Shown here one piece after another: positions 8,673 through 16,926 of a DNA stretch of 64,000 bases. Positions within the stretch are counted from its first letter, which is position 1. Every line of letters starts with the position of its first letter. The position numbers and the translations under genes were made by a program. The stretch comes from Micavibrio sp. UBA6145. GTDB taxonomy: Bacteria; Pseudomonadota; Alphaproteobacteria; Micavibrionales; UBA1664. The notes beneath the pieces were generated by a model. The model was not told the DNA's origin. It saw nothing but the letters and a program-made list of their open reading frames with translations, and did no database searches. The stretch spans positions 62,001 to 126,000 of the forward strand of contig DIUZ01000002.1 in assembly GCA_002423205.1 (NCBI GenBank). Reading direction: 5' to 3'.

Positions 8673-8737
8673 TGCACAAAAGCAATGAAACGAAAAGCCC
8701 CACCACGCGCAGCAAAAATTTCTGAGTCCTTGCAAGG
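8673..8737. promoter_or_regulatory. Candidate PhaR operator region in the phaR-phaC gap
   Basis: Two TGC-centred symmetric elements lie in the divergent intergenic region: TGC-N6-GCA at 8673-8684 and the perfect palindrome CCTTGCAAGG at 8728-8737. PhaR proteins are known to favour TGC-rich sites. The adjacent AT-rich stretch (8655-8672) is a plausible core promoter for phaR. Binding is inferred. Confidence 0.45.
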
Positions 8738-8756
8738 GGTTAGGGAAAACGCAGCA

Positions 8757-9878
8757 ATGCGCCATACCGCGTATCGCGACGGGCCCAAGCCCTTTAACCT
8801 GCATCTCTTCACCACCGCCTGCCTTTTGTCGGCTGCCGCCTGGCCCGTGGCCAGCGACCCCGATAAGCGCGATGACGTAACCCGGGTCGTGGCCGATATG
8901 ACAGCCGACATGATGCGTGGTCTGGATGCTTACCGCGCGTCGTCTTTCCGGGCAGACAAGCCGCAGCATAAATCCGTATGGTCCAGGGGCAGCACCCGTC
9001 TGCTCCATGCCGGAGACGGCGAGGGGGTACAGGTGCTGGTCGTGCCGTCCCTGGTCAACCGCTATGACATCCTTGATCTGGACGCACGGCATTCCTTCGT
9101 GGCCTATCTGAAGGGGCAGGGGTTCGATCCCTATATTCTCGACTGGGGTGCCCCCGGTCCGGCTGAAAAAACATTCACCGTCGATGACTACATCACCACG
9201 CGCCTCTACCCCGCGCTGGGTCAGCTTACCAATCCGCATGTCATCGGTTATTGTATGGGCGGGACCATGGCGGCGGGGGCTGTTGCTGCCTTACCGGATC
9301 AGTCGAATGTCCGTTCCCTGACCCTTCTGGCCGCACCGTGGGATTTCCATGCGGGCGATCCCAACATGCCCTTGCGCATGAGCAGCTACGCCGTATCCGC
9401 CAGCGGCGTGATGGAAGCCACCGGCACCCTGCCGGTCGACTGGATACAGGCCCTGTTCGCCTCCATCGACCCGCTTTTTGCCTTCAACAAATTCCGTGCC
9501 TTTGCGGATATGGATCAGGCATCCGAAAAGGCACGCCGTTTTGTCATCGTCGAAGACTGGCTGAATGACGGCGTCGACCTGACCGCGCCCGCGGCGGCGC
9601 AGGCATTGAATCAGTGGTATGTCGGGAATGAGCCGCATAACGGCGTATGGACCATCGGCAAAAGCCTGGTCGTGGCGTCAAACATCACCGTGCCGGCATT
9701 CGTGGTTGCGGCCGGAAATGACAAGCTGGTCCCTGCGCCCTCTGCGCTCGCCATCGCGCAGCAAATTGCCGTCTCAGAAAGCATAAGCCCCGACATCGGA
9801 CATATCGGCATGATGGCATCCGACCGAGCCATGACGGCCGTATGGCAACCGGTCGCGGCGTGGCTTAAAAACAAATAA
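8757..9878 (+). CDS. phaC: Short PhaC-like alpha/beta-hydrolase (PHA synthase family)
   Basis: A 373-residue protein with the PHA synthase lipase-like box GYCMGG, nucleophile Cys166. The Asp of the triad is in AGNDKLVP and the His in DIGHIGMM. The DWGAPGP and FVAYLKGQGFDPY segments are also typical of the family. Synthases polymerise (R)-3-hydroxybutyryl-CoA into granules. Class I enzymes are about 580 residues; this one lacks the long N-terminal domain and is nearer class III PhaC in size, though no phaE partner is visible. I chose the ATG at 8757 (MRHTAYRDGPKPFNLHL), since the 24 upstream codons have no ribosome site and atypical composition. It is followed by phaA and phaB. A PHB depolymerase or non-polymerising acyltransferase role remains possible. 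Confidence 0.8.
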   Translation: MRHTAYRDGPKPFNLHLFTTACLLSAAAWPVASDPDKRDDVTRVVADMTADMMRGLDAYRASSFRADKPQHKSVWSRGSTRLLHAGDGEGVQVLVVPSLVNRYDILDLDARHSFVAYLKGQGFDPYILDWGAPGPAEKTFTVDDYITTRLYPALGQLTNPHVIGYCMGGTMAAGAVAALPDQSNVRSLTLLAAPWDFHAGDPNMPLRMSSYAVSASGVMEATGTLPVDWIQALFASIDPLFAFNKFRAFADMDQASEKARRFVIVEDWLNDGVDLTAPAAAQALNQWYVGNEPHNGVWTIGKSLVVASNITVPAFVVAAGNDKLVPAPSALAIAQQIAVSESISPDIGHIGMMASDRAMTAVWQPVAAWLKNK

Positions 9879-9964
9879 GGTTGCACCGCACAAAAACCCG
9901 TCCTTGATGCTGACCTCCGCCTTATATAGGTTGCGCACACGCTTTCAAAAAAGGGGCCCCTCAC

Positions 9965-11173
9965 ATGACCACCGATCCCGTCGTAATCGTCGCCGCCAAA
10001 CGCACCGCCGTTGGCACATTCAATGGAACACTGGCCGACACCCCCGCCCACCAGCTGGGGGCCATTGTCATCAAGGGCGCACTCGCTGATTGCGCCGTCA
10101 AACCGGACGAGGTCGACGAAGTTGTACTGGGCCAGATCCTGACCGCAGGACAGGGACAGGGCCCCGCACGCCAGGCCGCCATCGCCGCCGGCATCCCGCA
10201 GGAAAAAACCGCTTACAGCGTGAACCAGTTATGCGGCTCCGGCCTGCGCACGGTCGCGCTGGCGACACAGGCCATTTTGTGCGGTGACGCCGATATCGTC
10301 GTCGCCGGCGGCCAGGAGAATATGAGCCTTGCCCCCCACGCCATGCATTTGCGTGGCGGCGTCAAAATGGGCGAGGCCAAGATGACCGACACTATGATCA
10401 AGGACGGTCTGTGGGATGCCTTCAACGATTATCACATGGGCATGACGGCCGAAAATATCGCAGCAAAATACGCGATCACCCGCGCTGACCAGGATAACTT
10501 CGCCGCCCAGTCCCAGCAACGCGCCGAGGCCGCCATCAAGGCCGGTAAGTTCGATGCTGAAATCGTGCCCGTCACGATCAGGAAGAAGAAAGAGGACATC
10601 GTCTTCAACAAGGACGAATTCCCCCGCGCCGGCGTCACCGCCGAAGCCATCGGCGGCATGAAGCCCGCCTTCAAATCCGACGGCGGTACGGTCACCGCCG
10701 CCAACGCATCGGGCCTCAACGACGGCGCTGCCGCCCTTGTCCTGATGCGCGCATCCGAGGCCAAAAAACGCGGCCTCAAACCCTTTGCCCGCGTCGTCAG
10801 CTGGGCCACTGCCGGTGTCGACCCGGCTGTCATGGGTACCGGGCCGATCCCGGCCAGCCAAAAGGCGCTGGATAAAGCGGGCTGGAAAGTCGCGGATCTG
10901 GATCTGGTTGAATCAAACGAAGCCTTCGCGGCGCAGGCATGCTGCGTTGTGAAAGAACTCAAACTCGACCCATCCAAAGTAAATGTTAACGGCGGAGCGA
11001 TAGCCATCGGTCACCCGATCGGCGCATCCGGCGCACGTGTGCTGGTCACCTTGCTGCATGAAATGGCCCGCACCGACGCTAAAAAAGGTCTGGCCACGTT
11101 GTGCATCGGCGGCGGCATGGGGATCGCCCTGACTGTGGCACGTGACAACACGATGGAATGGAAAAAAATCTAA
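9965..11173 (+). CDS. phaA: Acetyl-CoA C-acetyltransferase (beta-ketothiolase)
   Basis: A 402-residue thiolase condensing two acetyl-CoA to acetoacetyl-CoA, the first step of PHB synthesis. All catalytic motifs are present: nucleophile Cys90 (NQLCGSGLRT), His350 (AIGHPIGASG) and Cys380 (LCIGGGMG), with the NEAFA segment of the family. Length and co-location with phaB support a biosynthetic PhaA rather than a degradative FadA. Its TAA overlaps the phaB ATG by one base, which implies translational coupling. Confidence 0.96.
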   Translation: MTTDPVVIVAAKRTAVGTFNGTLADTPAHQLGAIVIKGALADCAVKPDEVDEVVLGQILTAGQGQGPARQAAIAAGIPQEKTAYSVNQLCGSGLRTVALATQAILCGDADIVVAGGQENMSLAPHAMHLRGGVKMGEAKMTDTMIKDGLWDAFNDYHMGMTAENIAAKYAITRADQDNFAAQSQQRAEAAIKAGKFDAEIVPVTIRKKKEDIVFNKDEFPRAGVTAEAIGGMKPAFKSDGGTVTAANASGLNDGAAALVLMRASEAKKRGLKPFARVVSWATAGVDPAVMGTGPIPASQKALDKAGWKVADLDLVESNEAFAAQACCVVKELKLDPSKVNVNGGAIAIGHPIGASGARVLVTLLHEMARTDAKKGLATLCIGGGMGIALTVARDNTMEWKKI

Positions 11174-11898
11174 TGTCCAAAAAGCTTGCAATTGTAACCG
11201 GCGGCACGCGCGGTATCGGCGCATCCATATCAAAGGCTCTGATCGCGGATGGCTTCGAAGTCGCCGCAATTTATCACGGTAACATTGATGCCGCGAACGC
11301 CTTCAAGGCTGAAACCGGCGGCCATATTTACAAGGTCGATGTCGCAAGCTTTGCCGATGTGCGGGCAGGGGTCGAACAGATCGAAAAAGACCTGGGTCCC
11401 GTCAGCGTGCTGGTCAATAACGCCGGTATCACCAAGGATTCCATGCTGCATAAAATGGAAGAAGATGCATGGCACGCGGTCATCGAAACCAACCTGACAT
11501 CCTGCTTCAACATGTGCCGCGCCGTTATCGGCGGCATGCGTGAACGCAGCTTTGGCCGCGTTATCAACATCTCGTCCATCAATGGGCAAAAAGGTCAGTT
11601 GGGCCAGACCAATTATTCCGCCGCCAAGGCAGGCATCATCGGTTTCACCAAGGCACTGGCGCTGGAATCCGCCGCCAAGGGCATTACGGTCAACGCCATT
11701 TGCCCCGGTTATATCGAAACCGAAATGACCGGCGCGATGAAACAGGAAGTACTGGACGGTATCATCCGTTCCATCCCGGCGGCACGCATGGGCAAGCCTT
11801 CGGAAATTGCTGATATCGTGGCCTTCCTTGCCTCTGACAAGGCCGCCTTTATCACCGGCTCAACACTGACCGCCAATGGCGGCCAATACATGGCTTGA
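11173..11898 (+). CDS. phaB: Acetoacetyl-CoA reductase (NADPH), SDR family
   Basis: A 241-residue short-chain dehydrogenase that reduces acetoacetyl-CoA to (R)-3-hydroxybutyryl-CoA. The Rossmann glycine motif is TGGTRGIG (9-16), NNAG is at 82-85, the catalytic serine is in ISS (134-135), and Tyr148 and Lys152 are in YSAAK. The length equals that of classical PhaB. The ATG at 11173 overlaps the phaA stop (TAATG) and gives the canonical MSKKLAIVTGGTRGIG start; an upstream ATG at 11158 lies inside phaA and is unlikely. Confidence 0.96.
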   Translation: MSKKLAIVTGGTRGIGASISKALIADGFEVAAIYHGNIDAANAFKAETGGHIYKVDVASFADVRAGVEQIEKDLGPVSVLVNNAGITKDSMLHKMEEDAWHAVIETNLTSCFNMCRAVIGGMRERSFGRVINISSINGQKGQLGQTNYSAAKAGIIGFTKALALESAAKGITVNAICPGYIETEMTGAMKQEVLDGIIRSIPAARMGKPSEIADIVAFLASDKAAFITGSTLTANGGQYMA

Positions 11899-11899
11899 C

Positions 11900-11911
11900 C
11901 CCCTATAGGGG
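11900..11911. repeat. Perfect 12-base palindrome after phaB
   Basis: CCCCTATAGGGG lies one base after the phaB stop and 18 bases before the next gene. It has no T-run, so it is not a convincing terminator; a protein-binding site or an mRNA-stabilising hairpin is possible. Confidence 0.35.
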
Positions 11912-11929
11912 CCAGCTACCATTATCGCC

Positions 11930-12445
11930 ATGGCCAAAATGATCCCCATTCTCGAACGTCGTTATGTCGCCGAAGGACGCGACATTTTCGTGCAGGGCGA
12001 GGAAGGTGATATGACCGCCTATATCATCCAGTCGGGCAGTGTGGCCCTCCTGCAGGAAAAAGACGGCAAACAAATCGAAATCGCCAAGCATTACCAGGGT
12101 GACATTATCGGTGAAGCCGCCCTTGTGCTGGACGAACCCCGCGCGGCCACCGCGCGCACGTTGCAGGACTGCAATCTCATCATCATCAACCGTCAGGTCA
12201 TGGACGACAAGCTCAAGGAATCCGACCTGGCCGTGCGCGCCGTCATCCGCCTGATGAAGGAACGCCTTAAAGCCGCGCGTCCCACCGGCGGCGTTGGCGA
12301 AGTCAACCGCCTGTTCAGTGACGCCTTCAAACTGGTTGTCGCGCAACTGACACCCGGCCAGCGCAAGGCCTACCAGCAGGAAGCATCGCCAATTTTGCGC
12401 GAATTCCTGAATCTCACGCAAAACTATATCGACGGTAAGAAGTAA
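11930..12445 (+). CDS. Cyclic-nucleotide-binding domain protein without DNA-binding domain
   Basis: A 171-residue protein. Residues 10-115 form a CRP-like cNMP-binding beta-barrel (IFVQGEEGDMTAYIIQSGSV ... GDIIGEAALVLDEPRAAT), including the phosphate-binding cassette GEAAL...PRAAT with its arginine. The rest is helical with no visible helix-turn-helix. It may sense cAMP or another nucleotide and act by protein contact. It sits 31 bases after phaB, so it may belong to the PHB operon, but a functional link is only suggested by position. Confidence 0.85.
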   Translation: MAKMIPILERRYVAEGRDIFVQGEEGDMTAYIIQSGSVALLQEKDGKQIEIAKHYQGDIIGEAALVLDEPRAATARTLQDCNLIIINRQVMDDKLKESDLAVRAVIRLMKERLKAARPTGGVGEVNRLFSDAFKLVVAQLTPGQRKAYQQEASPILREFLNLTQNYIDGKK

Positions 12446-12539
12446 GATCCGGTTTTTGCTGGGATTTTTATCCGGGCGCGGCCTTGATTTGGCCAGAAAG
12501 CACACCCATACTCTTGGCATCTAACCGGAGATATGGAAT

Positions 12540-15500
12540 ATGCAAACCAAGCGCCTGTCGATCGCCCTCGGCATCACTGTCACTGTCATCGCTGTCCTGC
12601 TGATCGTTCCCAGTTTCATCGACTGGAGCAAGTACCGCACCCTGGCCCAGACCAAGGTGAAGGAAGCCACCGGTTACGACCTTGGTATCAATGGATCATT
12701 AAGCCTCGCCATCCTTCCGGCCCCGCACGCCTCCATCAAGGGTGTCACGGTCGCCAAGGGCGGGCGCGATCCGTTCCTGACGCTCGAAGAAGCCAATGTG
12801 CGCGTGGCGCTATTCCCGCTGCTCGCGGGCAAGATTGAAATCGCCGACATCAAATTTGAAAAACCGGCTCTGAACCTGGTCACGTTCAAAGACGGCACCG
12901 ATAACTACATGCCGGTGAAGGATGCTCAGGCACCCGCCACTGATCCCGTCACCGGCCAGCCGGTGGTCGCCAACGCAACCGATACACAAGGCCAAAGCAT
13001 CGCCGTCAACGGCCTGCACATTAAAGATGGCTCGGTCACTATCCGCGATGAAGCCAAGGGCACGACGCAAAACATCGGCATCAATGATCTGCACATCAAG
13101 GCAGACACGCTCTCAGGCCCGTTTGACGGCGATGGTGACATCACATATGGCAATGCGCGTTTTGATATCTCGCTCTCCACCGGCGGATACAAAAAGGGTG
13201 AGACCCTTCCGGTACAGCTGAACATCAAGGAAAAAAACGACCGCGCATCGCTGAAATATTCCGGCATCATGGAAGCGGGCGACAAACCCGCCATTCAGGG
13301 CGAAGCCAGCATCACGCTGGGTGATCTGCCCGGGCTGCTGAAAGATATCGGCGTTACCGCGGCTGTGCCCTCGCTGGGCGACAGGACGCAACTGACCGGC
13401 ATGCTTTCCGGCAATGCTGAGCGCGTGAGCCTGACCAACGGCACGTTGATCGTAGGCAAAACCAAATTCAATACCCGCGTCGATGCGGCCATGGGCCCGG
13501 GTGGTAAAAACATCACAGGCGTTTTTGAAACCAATGATGTTCTGGATGTCGATGCGATGGAAAAAATCGCTGCCGACGCCAGCAAGGACTCCAAAAAAGA
13601 CAGTAAAAAAGACGACGCTGCGCCGGCAAAAAAATCAGCCGCGCCCGCATCCACGCTGGTGCCGCTGGGCTTCACCATTCCGGCTGACCTGACGGCCGAT
13701 ATTCGTCTGGCCGCCGCCGGCCTGCAATACAAGGGCAAGAAAACCGGCGCATTCACGGGCCATGTCACCGCATCCAAGGGTGTTGGCAATGTTGCTGTCA
13801 CGCTCGCCGCCATTCCCGGCGGCGGCAATATCAATATGGCGGCCGCAACCACGCCTACACCGGGCGAAATCGCCGGTACCGCCACCGGCACACTGCCGAA
13901 CCTGAAAGCCACATTGGCCGGCTGGCTGGAAGTGGTAAGCGAAGACACATTCAAACAACCCGGCATGCCGCAAAGCGCTACGCTGGATTCCGCCTTCCGC
14001 ATCGAAGGCAACGCTGCCACCCTGACCATCCGCTCGCTCGCGATTGGCGAACCGCAAATCGCAGGCACGGTGTCCTATGTCACCGGTGCTAAACCCGTTC
14101 TGAACGCGCAGCTGCGTGCATCGTCATGGACACTGCCTGCGCCGCAGGGGCAGGGCGCATCGAAATCATCGACGGCAAAATCGGACGCCAGCAAAGACAG
14201 CGCCGCGCCCGCTAAATTCGATTTCGAAATCAACCCGCCGCAGCTTCCTTTTGCGACCAAGTTCGATATCACCGTCGACCGCCTTGTGAAGGGTGACCTG
14301 ATTATCACCGCACTGCGCGTGATTGGCGATTACGACGGCAAGTCTGCCCTCAACCTGACCAGTGCCGGTGGCACGCTCAGCGGCGGCACGGTGAGCGCGT
14401 CCGGGAAAGTTGCTGACCTAAAAGAACTCTCCGGCATCGATATGCAGGCAGCCTTGAAGACCAGCAATCTGGACAGCTTCGTCACCGCCATCACCGGCAA
14501 ACCCTTCGACCAGAAAATCACCGACTTCAACGGCGCGGTTAAAGCCGTCGGCAGCCGCAAGGGCATGGATGTCACCGCATCCGTACAGGCCAAGGGTTAC
14601 ACGCTGGAAGCAACGGGCCGTCTCGACGATCCGTTCTCACCTGAAATTCCGGGTACGATCAATGTGCGCGTGCGCAACCCCAACATCGCCGGTAAACCGG
14701 CCGATGTCACCGGCACCGCGAAAATCAACGGCAAGGTCTATACGATCAGCGATCTGAAAGGCCAGTTGGGCCCGTCCGATATCACCGGTTCGGTGAAGGC
14801 CGACCTGTCTGGTGACAAGCCGAATATCACCGCCGAGATCAATAGCAACACGCTGGATGTCGGCGCGCTGCTCGGCGTCAAGGACAAGACCGCGAAAACA
14901 TCGTCATCGGCAACATCTGCCACGGCCGCTTCGGCTGACGCCGGTTCGCCCGTGGGCCAGTGGTCGCGTGAGGCGATTGATACCGCCTTCCTGCGTGCGG
15001 CCAATGTCGATGTGAAACTCAACGCCGGTACGCTGCGTTACGGCACATGGACGGTCTCCTCCGCCAAGGCGGGCGTCACCCTGAAAGACGGCGCACTCAA
15101 GGTATCGCCACTCTCCGGCGGTATTTACGGCGGTACGCTGGACGGTCAGGTGAATGCGTCATCTGCCGGCACCGGCCAGCCGCTGAACGTCACCTTCAAG
15201 GCCGACGTCAACAACGTCGCCATTGGCCCATTCATGCAGGCGTTGACATCGTCGACCACCAAGCGTGCCGATGGCACGGGCTCGGTTGCCATCGATATCA
15301 AGGGTGCGGGCGCATCGGCATACCAGCTTGTGGGCTCGCTGAACGGTGAGGCGAAGGTCAAGGCAGACAACCTCATCATCTACGGCATGAATATCGACAA
15401 GCTGGCGGCGGATATCGTCGAGGCGTTTGACGGCGGCTGGAAAGGTGTCCTGAGCGGCTTTGCCCAGAACAACCTCACGGGCGGCCAGACGGCATTCAAG

Positions 15501-16031
15501 GATGTCAGCCAGACCTTCTCCATTCAGGCCGGCACCATGCCGATCAATAACTTCAGACTGGAAACCGCGAACGGCAATGCCATCGTCCTCACCAACGGCA
15601 TGGTCAGCTTCGTGAACTGGACCATGAACACGCAAAGCAATGTTCAGGTCACGCAGCCCAAGGACGTGCCGGTGATTGGCATCAGCCTGTCGGGCCCGCT
15701 GAACGCACCACAAAAACAGATCAGCTCGCAGGCGCTGGACAATCTGGTCCGCAATAAAATCGGCGGTCAGGTGCAGGACCTGATCGGCAAGAAGCTGGGC
15801 AATGACAGCCCGGCAGGCGCACTGATCAACAACCTGCTTGGCGGCGGCCAGACCCAGCAACAGGCACCAGCCACGGTAACGCCGACCCCGGCACCCACCG
15901 TGACCGACCCGGCCGCGCCGCAAGCCGCGCCTGAGCAGCCTGCGCCGGTAGAAATCCAGCCCCAGCCCCAGACACAAAAAGACCCCCGGCAGCAATTGCT
16001 GGAGGGGGTCTTTAATCAGTTAGTGAAATAA
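12540..16031 (+). CDS. AsmA-family inner-membrane protein
   Basis: A 1163-residue protein with an N-terminal membrane anchor (SIALGITVTVIAVLLIVPSF) followed by the AsmA start motif (TGYDLGINGSLSLAILPAPH). A very long beta-rich repetitive periplasmic body follows, and the second AsmA segment (GAGASAYQLVGSLNGEAKVK) lies at about residue 925. The tail (about 1110-1163) is Gln/Pro-rich. AsmA-like proteins are thought to form bridge-like structures that move phospholipids between membranes or influence outer-membrane assembly. GGAG precedes the ATG by about nine bases. The last codons encode a strong hairpin (15976-16014). Confidence 0.88.
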   Translation: MQTKRLSIALGITVTVIAVLLIVPSFIDWSKYRTLAQTKVKEATGYDLGINGSLSLAILPAPHASIKGVTVAKGGRDPFLTLEEANVRVALFPLLAGKIEIADIKFEKPALNLVTFKDGTDNYMPVKDAQAPATDPVTGQPVVANATDTQGQSIAVNGLHIKDGSVTIRDEAKGTTQNIGINDLHIKADTLSGPFDGDGDITYGNARFDISLSTGGYKKGETLPVQLNIKEKNDRASLKYSGIMEAGDKPAIQGEASITLGDLPGLLKDIGVTAAVPSLGDRTQLTGMLSGNAERVSLTNGTLIVGKTKFNTRVDAAMGPGGKNITGVFETNDVLDVDAMEKIAADASKDSKKDSKKDDAAPAKKSAAPASTLVPLGFTIPADLTADIRLAAAGLQYKGKKTGAFTGHVTASKGVGNVAVTLAAIPGGGNINMAAATTPTPGEIAGTATGTLPNLKATLAGWLEVVSEDTFKQPGMPQSATLDSAFRIEGNAATLTIRSLAIGEPQIAGTVSYVTGAKPVLNAQLRASSWTLPAPQGQGASKSSTAKSDASKDSAAPAKFDFEINPPQLPFATKFDITVDRLVKGDLIITALRVIGDYDGKSALNLTSAGGTLSGGTVSASGKVADLKELSGIDMQAALKTSNLDSFVTAITGKPFDQKITDFNGAVKAVGSRKGMDVTASVQAKGYTLEATGRLDDPFSPEIPGTINVRVRNPNIAGKPADVTGTAKINGKVYTISDLKGQLGPSDITGSVKADLSGDKPNITAEINSNTLDVGALLGVKDKTAKTSSSATSATAASADAGSPVGQWSREAIDTAFLRAANVDVKLNAGTLRYGTWTVSSAKAGVTLKDGALKVSPLSGGIYGGTLDGQVNASSAGTGQPLNVTFKADVNNVAIGPFMQALTSSTTKRADGTGSVAIDIKGAGASAYQLVGSLNGEAKVKADNLIIYGMNIDKLAADIVEAFDGGWKGVLSGFAQNNLTGGQTAFKDVSQTFSIQAGTMPINNFRLETANGNAIVLTNGMVSFVNWTMNTQSNVQVTQPKDVPVIGISLSGPLNAPQKQISSQALDNLVRNKIGGQVQDLIGKKLGNDSPAGALINNLLGGGQTQQQAPATVTPTPAPTVTDPAAPQAAPEQPAPVEIQPQPQTQKDPRQQLLEGVFNQLVK
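15976..16014. terminator. Hairpin terminator inside the end of the AsmA-like gene
   Basis: AAAAAGACCCCCGGCAGC and its near-perfect inverse GCTGGAGGGGGTCTTT form a long stem centred on AATT, within the last 18 codons of the plus-strand gene. Read on the minus strand it ends in CTTTTTGTG, so it would terminate the converging gene at 16034-16633. On the plus strand the T-run is short. Confidence 0.7.
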
Positions 16032-16033
16032 GC

Positions 16034-16633
16034 TTAAGCGCGCAGGGCGGGCAGGTACTGCAATTCGCGCTGCGTGTTTTTGGCGGCTTCGGCGTAGGCT
16101 TTGCTGGCCACGTAATCCAGGATCTTGGTGCCGAAACCGATGCGATTATACGGGTTCAGGATGGAATTCAGCAGGCTGATGGCCGTATTGTCGTTGCGCT
16201 TATAGGCGCTGTAGGCGATTTCATCGACAACGCCCAGCAGGGCGGCTTCATGCTGCTGCGATCCGTACCATTTCTGGTTCACGATCTCCGACAATTGGCC
16301 GATGATAGTGATCAGCTGGCTGGGCAGCGTGTCTTTCCACGCGTGCACAATACCTTGAATGGCTTCTTTCTGAACGTCGGCATCCTGCGTGGACAGCGAT
16401 TGCAGATAACCGGCAAATGCGGCGCGGTGCTGGTGCAGCTCGCGCTGTTTCACCGAATTGAAATAATGCGTGAAAATCGTTTCCGGGTTTTCTTTGCGGG
16501 TGCGGCGGACATGTTCGTCTTGTGACTCCTGCAAAGCTTCGCGCGTCAGATGATAAGCGCGTTTTTCGTCCAGCGTGCGGACGGTGTCAGGATACATGTG
16601 GGCTTCATTAGCGGCGTTCAAAGGCGACTCCAT
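16034..16633 (-). CDS. Hypothetical protein
   Basis: A soluble, helical protein of 199 residues from the ATG at 16633 (MESPLNAANEAHMYPDTV). The frame continues upstream to an ATG at 16696, but those 21 codons are AT-rich and look like promoter rather than coding sequence, and neither start has a good ribosome site. No signal peptide, membrane segment or family motif is visible. The middle has alternating charged and hydrophobic helices (TIIGQLSEIVNQKWYGSQQH). It converges on the AsmA-like gene with two bases between the stop codons. Confidence 0.65.
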   Translation of the reverse strand: MESPLNAANEAHMYPDTVRTLDEKRAYHLTREALQESQDEHVRRTRKENPETIFTHYFNSVKQRELHQHRAAFAGYLQSLSTQDADVQKEAIQGIVHAWKDTLPSQLITIIGQLSEIVNQKWYGSQQHEAALLGVVDEIAYSAYKRNDNTAISLLNSILNPYNRIGFGTKILDYVASKAYAEAAKNTQRELQYLPALRA

Positions 16634-16725
16634 TTTTTCGAAAGTGCCGCTTTGTATAATATCGCTAATAAAATTACAAGAAAATGTGGGTAACATCCGG
16701 TAACGTATTCGAAATGTGACAGAAT

Positions 16726-16926
16726 TTAGGCATTAGCCTGTTTCAGGACGAATACGCGTAACGCGCTGCTTAAATTCGCATTTCCGCGCCCCAGATCGAT
16801 TTCCTCGACCAGCTTCTGGACACTGCTGCGGCGCTTGGCCGCAATAGCCTCCAGCCCGGACCAGAATTCTGGCTCCAGGCTGATGCTTGTGCGGTGCCCT
16901 TTCAGGGTGACCGAGCGTTTTTTCAT
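16726..16926 (-). CDS. Small ribbon-helix-helix protein
   Basis: A 66-residue protein fitting the RHH_4 family of alphaproteobacterial DNA-binding proteins. A beta strand with basic residues (KKRSVTLKGHRTSISLE) precedes two helices (EFWSGLEAIAAKR and SSVQKLVEEID), ending in the family-typical ALRVFVLKQA. Its ATG overlaps the fumC stop by one base (TAATG on the minus strand), so it is co-translated with fumC. Targets are unknown. A second RHH protein of the same type lies at 47214. Confidence 0.85.
   Translation of the reverse strand: MKKRSVTLKGHRTSISLEPEFWSGLEAIAAKRRSSVQKLVEEIDLGRGNANLSSALRVFVLKQANA

Noticed and set aside
8625..9239. Minus-strand frame extending phaR to 411 codons
   Set aside because: It is antisense to the phaC-like gene, lacks family similarity beyond MVRPRKKK, and the ATG at 8624 has a good ribosome site.
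9901..9930. TTGATG ... TATATA promoter upstream of phaA
   Set aside because: The spacer is only about 13 bases, too short for a sigma-70 promoter.
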